The translations under genes were made by a program, and so were the position numbers. From an uncultured Parabacteroides sp. (GTDB lineage: Bacteria > Bacteroidota > Bacteroidia > Bacteroidales > Tannerellaceae), in assembly GCA_934725305.1 (NCBI GenBank), contig CAKVBA010000020.1, positions 1 to 47,459 of the forward strand: a stretch of 47,459 nucleotides of DNA. Direction: 5' to 3'. Position 1 is the first letter of the stretch. Each line of letters opens with the position of its first letter. The notes beneath the pieces are model-generated. The model was not told where the DNA came from. It did no database searches and was given only the letters and a program-made list of their open reading frames with translations. Of the stretch, positions 17,094 through 24,552 are shown in pieces.

Positions 17094-20000
17094 ATGGGAA
17101 ATAAAATTCTAAGCGCACTTCTGCTATGTTTCATGGCAATCGCAATGAAAGCTCAGACGCTTACAGTAAAAGGAACGGTCACATCGGCCACCGACTCCGA
17201 ACCGCTGATTGGCGTAAGTGTCGTTTCAAGCACCAGCAGTTCGTTAGGAACTACTACCGACATGGATGGAAACTTTACAATCGATGTCCCTACGGGTAGC
17301 GATCTGATATTTTCTTACATCGGCTTTGCAACCGTAACGTTGAAGGCATCTCCACAAATGCAGGTATCTCTGAAAGAAGATACGGAAATGATTGAAGAAG
17401 TGGTCGTCGTGGGATATTCCACAGAAAAGAAGTCCGACCTGACTGGTTCTGTATCTGTTGTAAAGATGAAGGATGTAACAGATACACCTACGGGCAACGT
17501 CATCCAGTCACTACAAGGACGTGTGGCCGGTATGAATGTCACTACCGACGGAACACCCGGAGGTCTTAGCACAAGCACATCCATCCGTGGTGCATCTTCT
17601 TTCCGTAGCGATGCCAATGGACCGCTCTATGTGATCGACGGTGTGATGACCCGTGAAAATCCTGGTACCATTATTAATAGTAATGATGTAGAATCTATCC
17701 AGGTATTGAAAGATGCCGCTTCGGCTGCTATCTACGGAGCACAGGCTGCCAACGGCGTTATCATCATCACTACCAAACGGGCAAAGAAAGGCGAAGCACA
17801 CGTCACCTTCGATGCAACCTTTACTCTCCAGACCTATCAGAGTGGACTCGATCTACTAAATGCATATCAATGGGGCGATGTCTATTGGTCTGCCTACAAG
17901 TATGCACATAATGGAGCAACTCCAACTTCTTCGGTCTATGGCAATGGCACAACAGCCCAATTGCAAACCTACAAAAACCTGAACGGAGCCGATGTGACTC
18001 CTCAGAACACCAATTGGGAAGACGAAATTCACCGTACAGCATTAATGCAGACCTATAGTGTGGGCCTACAGAAAGGTTCAGAGAATGGATCATCTTCTCT
18101 CTCATTGAGCTATTTAGACCATGACGGCATCGTGAAAGGTACCGATCTGCAGCGTGTCAACACTCGCTTTAGCTCTGATTATGGATTTCTCAATAATCAG
18201 CTCAAAGCCGGAGGTAATGTGGCAGTCAACTGGTGGAATGCCCACTATATGCCCGCAGGAGCAGAAGAGAATGCCGTGAAACAACACCCGGCCAAGGCTG
18301 TCTATGACGCAGAAGGCGTGTTTGTAGATCAAATCAACGACGTATTGGGAGACACACCCAACATAATGCGACTGATCGAGAACAGCAAGAACAACAAATA
18401 TGAATATTGGCGCGTCTTTGGTAATGCCTACTTGCAATTAGAGCCTATCAAAGACCTTATACTGAAGACCAACTTTGGTGTAAACTTTTATAACGAGACA
18501 GTCAAAACCTTTGAGCCGGCTTGGCTACGTGATTCAGTGAATAAACTGACACAATCTACGGGCAAAAACGAAGACTGGGTATGGACAAACACAGCTCAAT
18601 ACAATATAGCCTTCTCAGACAAACACTCGCTGATGGCTTTGGCTGGTTTCGAAAGCAAAAAATACCACAATGAGAACTTCTATGGCTACGGTACAAACCT
18701 GCAGATCGAAGACAAGAATTACATCTATCTCGGCAACGTTACCGCCAATAAGAATGTTGGTGCAGGAGCATCAAACTACTCTATGACCTCTGTATTCGGC
18801 AAATTGAACTACAACTATGATGAGAAATACCTCTTGTCGTTCACCATTCGCCGTGATGCCTCTTCTCGTTTGTCAAACACTCATAATTACGACTGGTTCC
18901 CATCTGTATCTGCCGGTTGGCGTATCTCTCAAGAGAAGTTTATGAAAGGTACAAATAACTGGCTATCCAATCTGAAGCTCAGAGCATCTTGGGGTATCAA
19001 TGGTAATGACTTGATTGATAATGAGGCTTTCTATTCCAAGTATCTGATGAGTCTCGATCGTGGCAGCTACAACATGACTGGCGATGGAACGACTCTTGCT
19101 CCCGGAGCTTTCCGCACTCGCACAACCAATCCCGATTTGAAATGGGAAAAGACGTATCAAACCAATGTGGGTATTGATGCCGGATTCTTAAACAACAGTC
19201 TAATGGTCTCTTTCGATTATTTCTATAAGAACACCAAAGATATGCTGGTGGAGAAACCCTATATTGCTACCATCGGTGAAGGTGGATATTGCTGGTATAA
19301 CGGTGGAGAAATGACCAACAAGGGTTTTGAAGGTCAAATCAATTGGCGAAATCGCATCGGTAAGGACTTCAACTACGACATTGGCTTTAATTTTACTCTG
19401 TCGAAGAACAAAGTAACCGATTTGCTTGATGATATTTATTACTCATTTGGTGGTGGTTATGCCGGACACTCCATTGTTGGACAGTCGTTAAACTCATGGA
19501 TGGGATTCAAGACAGACGGTGTGTTCCACTCCCAAGCCGAAGTAGATGAGTATTGTAAGAAATATAAAGTAGAGTTTGGAAAACCCGGTGTAGGACGTAT
19601 CAAGTATGTGGACGTGGATAATAACGGTGTAATCAACTATAACGACCGAACATGGCTAGGATGCGACCTGCCCAAAGCTCAATTAGGATTGACACTCGGT
19701 GCACAATGGAAAGGATTCGATTTGAACGTATTCGTCTCTTCGATAATACGCGACGCTTTCAACAACTCAAAGAGTTACACCGATCTCTTCCAGAGCTGGA
19801 ACGGAAACCACGGTACACGTCTTCTTGACGCAGCTGCAGCCTACGATAAGTATCTCGAAACTGGCTACTACAACTGTGACACGCCAGCTCCTACTACCGA
19901 CAACTCAAACAACGAAAACGAAGTGTCTGAGTTCCACATCGAGAACGGATCGTTCCTCCGCCTCAAGACTCTCACGCTGGGATATACCTTACCCGAATCG

Positions 20001-20156
20001 CTGCGTAACAAGCTAAAGCTGCAAAACGCACGAATCTATCTTCAAGGACAGAACTTGTTTACCATTACTGGTTATAAAGGAGCTGATCCCGAAGGCTTGG
20101 GCTATCCTTACGCATTGCCAAGACAATTCACGGCAGGCATCCAGTTCGGATTCTAA
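17094..20156 (+). CDS. SusC-like TonB-dependent outer-membrane transporter
   Basis: The 1020-residue protein has a signal peptide (about 1-20, ending MKAQ) and an N-terminal carboxypeptidase-regulatory-like domain (about 22-100, with GTTTDMDGNFTI). A TonB-box-like EEVVVVGYS (about 102-110) and a plug domain (VIQSLQGRVAGMNV, SIRGASSF, PLYVIDGV) follow. A long beta-barrel ends in a terminal Phe (GIQFGF). It imports oligosaccharides across the outer membrane using TonB energy, with the SusD partner acting as lid. The SusD gene follows after 45 bp. The fructan-type sensor next door suggests fructo-oligosaccharide as cargo. Length and domain order are normal for the family. Confidence 0.96.
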   Translation: MGNKILSALLLCFMAIAMKAQTLTVKGTVTSATDSEPLIGVSVVSSTSSSLGTTTDMDGNFTIDVPTGSDLIFSYIGFATVTLKASPQMQVSLKEDTEMIEEVVVVGYSTEKKSDLTGSVSVVKMKDVTDTPTGNVIQSLQGRVAGMNVTTDGTPGGLSTSTSIRGASSFRSDANGPLYVIDGVMTRENPGTIINSNDVESIQVLKDAASAAIYGAQAANGVIIITTKRAKKGEAHVTFDATFTLQTYQSGLDLLNAYQWGDVYWSAYKYAHNGATPTSSVYGNGTTAQLQTYKNLNGADVTPQNTNWEDEIHRTALMQTYSVGLQKGSENGSSSLSLSYLDHDGIVKGTDLQRVNTRFSSDYGFLNNQLKAGGNVAVNWWNAHYMPAGAEENAVKQHPAKAVYDAEGVFVDQINDVLGDTPNIMRLIENSKNNKYEYWRVFGNAYLQLEPIKDLILKTNFGVNFYNETVKTFEPAWLRDSVNKLTQSTGKNEDWVWTNTAQYNIAFSDKHSLMALAGFESKKYHNENFYGYGTNLQIEDKNYIYLGNVTANKNVGAGASNYSMTSVFGKLNYNYDEKYLLSFTIRRDASSRLSNTHNYDWFPSVSAGWRISQEKFMKGTNNWLSNLKLRASWGINGNDLIDNEAFYSKYLMSLDRGSYNMTGDGTTLAPGAFRTRTTNPDLKWEKTYQTNVGIDAGFLNNSLMVSFDYFYKNTKDMLVEKPYIATIGEGGYCWYNGGEMTNKGFEGQINWRNRIGKDFNYDIGFNFTLSKNKVTDLLDDIYYSFGGGYAGHSIVGQSLNSWMGFKTDGVFHSQAEVDEYCKKYKVEFGKPGVGRIKYVDVDNNGVINYNDRTWLGCDLPKAQLGLTLGAQWKGFDLNVFVSSIIRDAFNNSKSYTDLFQSWNGNHGTRLLDAAAAYDKYLETGYYNCDTPAPTTDNSNNENEVSEFHIENGSFLRLKTLTLGYTLPESLRNKLKLQNARIYLQGQNLFTITGYKGADPEGLGYPYALPRQFTAGIQFGF

Positions 20157-20201
20157 ATTCTCTTAGACAGACTATTTATAATACTAAAAATCTAAATTGA
20201 T

Positions 20202-21968
20202 ATGAAACTCAAAAATATATTCTTAGCACTATCATGTGCCCTGTTGGCCACTGGATGTAGCGACAACTTCTTGGAAAACAAACCACAAGGAAGCCTATCC
20301 GATGGCGTAATGAATTCTACCGAGGCTATCGACCTGCTTGTCAATGCAGCTTATGCTGGTCTTTATGGAATGACTAATGAGCAAGGTGACCCATGGGTAC
20401 GTCCCATGACAAACTGGAGCTTTGGCGAAGTTCGCTCCGACAATGCTTATAAAGGCGGTGGCGGTGAAAGCGATTTATGGGATGTTCATGCCATGGAAAC
20501 ATTTCAAGTGCAGTCCAACAATGGCAACCTCGATAGCAAGTGGTTCAATCTTTACAGCCTTATCTCTCGTTGCCAATCTGCTCTTCGAGCCTTGAACAAC
20601 GCCTCCGATGATGATGTGAAAGAACGGGCTTCTCGTATTGCCGAAGTGAAAGTGCTTCGCGCTCACTTCTACTTTGAGCTGGTGCGCCTCTTCAATAAGA
20701 TTCCTGTTATGGACGAGAATCTGCCGACTACCGAATATGTGAATGTGGCCAATGATGAGTTTTCCCGCGATCAACACTTAGCTCGCATCGCAGCAGAACT
20801 AATAGATGCTGCAAACAACCTGCCTGATCGCCAAGCAGAAGTAGGACGTATCAACCGTAATATCGCTCTGGCCTATGCAGCCAAAGTAAAGCTCTATCAG
20901 GCCTACGAACAAGATGAACAAACTCATGCCATAGTCAATATCAACAAAGAGCTATTACGTGAAGTAGTAAACCTTATCAATCAGGTGCAGGGATACGATC
21001 TCTTGCCGGACTTTCAGGGACTTGACATGATTGCCAACGAGAATGGTGTAGAATCCGTATTTGAAGTACAATATTCTATGAATGACGGTTCGGGTGATGC
21101 CGGACGTATCAATTGGAGCAACCTTCTGAATTCGCCCGGAGGAAACAGTCCTTATCATGGTGATGGTTTCTTCCTTCCCTCACAAGATCTCATCAATGCA
21201 TATCAGACAGACAAAAATGGACTTCCGGTGTTCGATTATCAGTCTCGTCCCGACTATGCTACAGTAAATTTCATCGACGAGAACAACCAAAGTTTGAGTA
21301 ATACAGAACCGACCGTTGACCCGCGCCTCGACTTCGTGGTAGGTCGTCCCACCATCACTTATAAGACATACAAGGAAACACCTTGTCTATCGTGGGTACG
21401 CGACCGTGGTGTATATGGTCATAACTGCGCCAAGCGTTTTTGGGTATCGCCCGAATCACCCGACATGTTCCAAGGTTGGCCGTGGGGAGCTTCGGAACTC
21501 AACTGGAAAATCATCCGCTATGCCGATCTGCTGCTCTATAAAGCTGAAGCATTGATTGAAATCGGAGAAAACCTAGACGAAGCCCGCCAGCTTATCAACC
21601 GTATCCGCGAACGTGCCATGAACAGCGCGTATGTGAAAGACTTCAACAATCCTTCAAAGGATGCCGCCAACTATAAAATTGGTCTCTATCCTTCAGCAGG
21701 ATGGACACAGGATTATGCCCGCCAAGCTCTCCGTACCGAGATGCGCCTTGAAAAGGCTCTCGAAGGTGAACGCTATTTCGACTTGGTACGTTGGGGAATT
21801 GCCAAAGAGGTAATGACTGCCTACTTCAAAGCCGAGCAAGACAAGCGCATCTACTATCAGACTGCCACCTTTGAGACGGGTGAAGAATATTTCCCTATTC
21901 CCGTGGCTCAATATAATTTCTCTCTGGGAAAATATTCTCAGAATCCGGGTTATCCAGCGTTTAAATAA
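20202..21968 (+). CDS. SusD-like surface glycan-binding lipoprotein
   Basis: The 588-residue protein has a lipoprotein signal with lipobox ATGC (Cys19), then the SusD/RagB opening FLENKPQGS. Helical TPR-like segments follow (for example EVKVLRAHFYFELVRLFNKIPV near residue 148). The conserved C-terminal ALEGERYFDLVRWG is near residue 515. It sits at the cell surface as the lid and glycan-binding partner of the upstream SusC. The pair is followed by a strong terminator, so this locus lacks the extra surface binding protein and surface endo-GH32 found next to SusD in the B. thetaiotaomicron fructan locus. Confidence 0.96.
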   Translation: MKLKNIFLALSCALLATGCSDNFLENKPQGSLSDGVMNSTEAIDLLVNAAYAGLYGMTNEQGDPWVRPMTNWSFGEVRSDNAYKGGGGESDLWDVHAMETFQVQSNNGNLDSKWFNLYSLISRCQSALRALNNASDDDVKERASRIAEVKVLRAHFYFELVRLFNKIPVMDENLPTTEYVNVANDEFSRDQHLARIAAELIDAANNLPDRQAEVGRINRNIALAYAAKVKLYQAYEQDEQTHAIVNINKELLREVVNLINQVQGYDLLPDFQGLDMIANENGVESVFEVQYSMNDGSGDAGRINWSNLLNSPGGNSPYHGDGFFLPSQDLINAYQTDKNGLPVFDYQSRPDYATVNFIDENNQSLSNTEPTVDPRLDFVVGRPTITYKTYKETPCLSWVRDRGVYGHNCAKRFWVSPESPDMFQGWPWGASELNWKIIRYADLLLYKAEALIEIGENLDEARQLINRIRERAMNSAYVKDFNNPSKDAANYKIGLYPSAGWTQDYARQALRTEMRLEKALEGERYFDLVRWGIAKEVMTAYFKAEQDKRIYYQTATFETGEEYFPIPVAQYNFSLGKYSQNPGYPAFK

Positions 21969-21995
21969 GGGATTTTATCCACGTAACATAGCAAC

Positions 21996-22029
21996 CAGTT
22001 CATCCGTGGCATTTGCCACGGGTGAACTG
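21996..22029 (+). terminator. Strong terminator after susC/susD-like genes
   Basis: A 15-bp stem (21996-22010 with 22015-22029) closed by a 4-nt ATTT loop contains one G-T wobble. CCGTGGC and GCCACGG form its core. A T-rich stretch follows at 22030-22045. It begins 28 bp after the SusD stop. Confidence 0.88.
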
Positions 22030-22032
22030 ATT

Positions 22033-22081
22033 CTTGTATTTTTATCATAATCGCTATCCCTAAAAACGAGTAACAAATATC
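22033..22081 (+). repeat. Fragment of the non-coding element (first ~49 bp only)
   Basis: TTGTATTTTTATCA followed by CCTAAAAACGAGT and a form of ACAAAT aligns with 13650-13698 at about three of four positions. No 22-nt core follows. It abuts the terminator of the SusC/SusD pair, so it may be a truncated copy or a conserved end module used alone. Confidence 0.65.
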
Positions 22082-22156
22082 GTCATTAAGTAATGCATGT
22101 AAATTTTAGCAAGATTCAGTTATTATCTCTTGGATAATAGTCTTAATATTGTTATA

Positions 22157-22184
22157 GTTGCAAACTGATAAAAAAATCTGCAAC
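22157..22184. promoter_or_regulatory. Inverted repeat upstream of the sigma-barrel gene
   Basis: AGTTGCA (22156-22162) and TGCAACT (22179-22185) form a 7-bp inverted repeat spaced by 16 bp, 38 bp before the start codon. The preceding TATAGTTG (22153-22160) resembles a -7 element. It could be an operator or the target of the sigma factor itself; no direct evidence supports either. Confidence 0.35.
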
Positions 22185-22222
22185 TCATGCAGTAATCAAA
22201 AGATTTCTCTCTCTTATAAGTA

Positions 22223-23773
22223 ATGTCACAAAACAATGTCATAGATAAGAAGTCGTTGGTAGTAGCGTGTCAAGCTAGAAACAGAGAGGCACAGAATCTA
22301 TTATATACCACATACCGACGTAAGATGATGAAAATCATCCGTCAGTATGTAGCTGACTATGATATGGCCCAAGATGTTCTGCACGATGGCTTTCTTATCA
22401 TTCTATCACAGATTCAATCCTTGCGTAACCCTGAAAGTTTGGATTATTGGATGGCAACTATTATGAAGAATCTTGCCATCCATACACTGTCGCAGATAGA
22501 ATTTGAAGACATACTTGAAGAGCAGGAAGAAGAGATAGATGATGAATTTGACAGTGATCTTTCCTACGATGAACTCATGGCGCTTATCCATCAATTGCCG
22601 AATGGTTATCAAACGGTATTCCGATTGGCTGTTCTTGAAGATAAGTCACATCAAGAGATTGCAGACATGCTTGGCATCTCTCCAAAATCTTCTGCTTCAC
22701 AATTAGCACGTGCTAAAGAGAAACTGCGCTTTCTCATAAATGAACATAGGAAGAAAGCTGGGTTGTTGGCAATGCTATTACTTGTTGTTGGCTCTATATA
22801 CGTCTATTTTATGAACAAAGAGGCTGGTGTTGATGTGGCAATAAAAATGATTGTTAACAAAACCAAGCATCAGCAGAATGCGACAGAAGAAAAGCAGAAT
22901 GATATTGTTGAGGTTGCCAAATCTTATATGGCTCAAGATTTGGCAAATACAGAAAGCAAGGTTTCGCCGGTTGCAGTAGATACAACTATCTGTGCTAACA
23001 AAGAGCAAGTATATGATGAAACTATATGTGAGACAACAGATTCTACTAAGCAACACAGTGATACAACTAAAATTGCACCACAAAAAGAGGCTGTCGAATA
23101 TAAGCTCATTGTAGAAAAGGACACCAAATCTATTTTGCCTTCATTTAATAAAAATTGGAATATCAACTTTTCTACCAACGCTTTAGGTATTGGTTCTAGT
23201 AGCAACAATAATAATACAGGGAATGGCATATTGGCAGCTCCTGATCCGAATGGCAACCATAATGGCAACACGGAAAAAGAAACGACATCTGTACATCATC
23301 TGAAACCCGTTACTTTCGGTGTTCGTTTTTCTAAGGAACTTTCTACCCAATGGACAATAGAGACAGGTGTACAATATAGTTTGCTCCGCTCGGATATTAC
23401 AAAAACTATAGGTAAAAAGTCTTATACAAAAAATATAAAGGCTCATTTTGTAGGTGTTCCTATTGCAGCAAAGTATCGCTTTTTACAATGGAAAAAGGCC
23501 AATGTGTATGCACTGGGCGGAATAAGTCTTGATATACCTATATACTCCACAATAGACAGTAAGTTTACGGGAGAACACTCAAAGTTGCGCTATCCAATAT
23601 CATTTTCTTTCGATATGGGCATTGGATTTGAATACCATATATCTCCAACAACGTCATTGTTTATTCAACCTTCTTTGAACTATCATATCATGGATAAGTC
23701 TGAAAATCAGATATTGTGGCAAGATCAGCCATTATCATTTGATTTGCCTATGGGAATCAGAATTTCATGGTAA
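22223..23773 (+). CDS. ECF sigma factor fused to a transmembrane helix and an outer-membrane beta-barrel
   Basis: The 516-codon frame is continuous. Residues 1-90 form a sigma-70 region 2 (AQDVLHDGFLIILSQI, ESLDYWMATIMKNLAIHTL). An acidic linker (95-115) leads to region 4 (116-172) with HTH HQEIADMLGISPKSSASQLARAKEKLRFL. One hydrophobic helix follows (179-196), then a hydrophilic linker of about 110 residues, rich in Asn, Gly, Thr and Lys toward its end. A beta-barrel (about 310-516) has alternating strands such as WTIETGVQYSLL and YALGGISLDIPI and a C-terminal aromatic (RISW). With the sigma part in the cytoplasm, the barrel would sit in the outer membrane. The tail resembles the dual-membrane-spanning anti-sigma (Dma) proteins of B. 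thetaiotaomicron, but a sigma factor replaces the cytoplasmic anti-sigma region. A lipoprotein gene follows. Confidence 0.88.
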   Translation: MSQNNVIDKKSLVVACQARNREAQNLLYTTYRRKMMKIIRQYVADYDMAQDVLHDGFLIILSQIQSLRNPESLDYWMATIMKNLAIHTLSQIEFEDILEEQEEEIDDEFDSDLSYDELMALIHQLPNGYQTVFRLAVLEDKSHQEIADMLGISPKSSASQLARAKEKLRFLINEHRKKAGLLAMLLLVVGSIYVYFMNKEAGVDVAIKMIVNKTKHQQNATEEKQNDIVEVAKSYMAQDLANTESKVSPVAVDTTICANKEQVYDETICETTDSTKQHSDTTKIAPQKEAVEYKLIVEKDTKSILPSFNKNWNINFSTNALGIGSSSNNNNTGNGILAAPDPNGNHNGNTEKETTSVHHLKPVTFGVRFSKELSTQWTIETGVQYSLLRSDITKTIGKKSYTKNIKAHFVGVPIAAKYRFLQWKKANVYALGGISLDIPIYSTIDSKFTGEHSKLRYPISFSFDMGIGFEYHISPTTSLFIQPSLNYHIMDKSENQILWQDQPLSFDLPMGIRISW

Positions 23774-23885
23774 AAAGTTGGCATAGACATGCAGTAAATG
23801 AAGGAATATGCACTCTCTCTAATAGAAGAAGATTCGAAATAAGATCGTCTTCACCAATAATAAATCAAACTAAAATGTATCAGAG

Positions 23886-24323
23886 ATGAAATCAGTAAAA
23901 TTATTTCTTGGCTTAGTTGTTGCCCTTTTTTGTGCAACATGTTTATGTAGCTGTTTGTCGGATGACGATGAAGAAGAAGGTCTCAAAGCCCTCTCTTCTA
24001 AAGATTATGTTATAACCGTAGCTTCTCATAAATTGGAAGGAGTTATATCATCATGTGGTAATAATTTTAAGTGTGAGGTTCTTGCTGTCAAGAAAGATAG
24101 CTCTAATACCTGGGAAGCTTGGAGCGGAATCGCTGGCTTTGACTACGAAGATGGTTACGAATATAGTCTTAAGATAAACGAAACTCACTATCTTGATTAC
24201 AGGATGGGAGAACCTACTTGGACAGAACACAAACTGCTCGAAGTGTTGTCGAAGGAGAAGAAAGAGACTGAAGGACTTCCTGAAAACCTCATTCCTGCAT
24301 GGTATAATGGAAATAATGAATGA
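23886..24323 (+). CDS. DUF4377-like lipoprotein, probably surface exposed
   Basis: The 145-residue protein has a lipoprotein signal with lipobox LCSC, immediately followed by LSDDDEEEG. An acidic stretch after the lipid cysteine resembles the Bacteroides surface-export signal. The body has WEAWSGIAGFDYEDGYEYSLKI near residue 78, the hallmark of DUF4377 domains of unknown function. It lies 112 bp downstream of the sigma-barrel gene on the same strand without an obvious terminator, so it may be co-transcribed. It could be a surface partner of the barrel, since lipoprotein genes often accompany such regulators. That role is inference. Confidence 0.75.
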   Translation: MKSVKLFLGLVVALFCATCLCSCLSDDDEEEGLKALSSKDYVITVASHKLEGVISSCGNNFKCEVLAVKKDSSNTWEAWSGIAGFDYEDGYEYSLKINETHYLDYRMGEPTWTEHKLLEVLSKEKKETEGLPENLIPAWYNGNNE

Positions 24324-24422
24324 TAATCACCAATCGGCCATTATAGCTTACTTGGATTTTAAGAGCTTAGAAGAGTAGATTTTGTTGGGCTTGTCAAAAG
24401 AGTGCGGTACTATAAAAAGATA

Positions 24423-24534
24423 TATGGCTGTTCGGTAAAACATATTAGAGCGAATTGCCCTCTTTGCAATCTTTGAGTTTCCACACAAAAAGATTAGCCA
24501 TAGATGAAAATATGTATTTTACCGGACAGCCATA
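24423..24534. mobile_element. 112-bp MITE-like element with 18-bp terminal inverted repeats
   Basis: The ends are TATGGCTGTTCGGTAAAA (24423-24440) and, on the other strand, TATGGCTGTCCGGTAAAA (24517-24534), 17 of 18 identical. No coding frame lies inside. The pattern fits a miniature transposable element or an insertion-sequence remnant. It sits in the gap between two convergent genes and may also act as a two-way terminator. No clear target duplication is visible. Confidence 0.6.
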
Positions 24535-24552
24535 AAAACACCGTCCCTTTTA

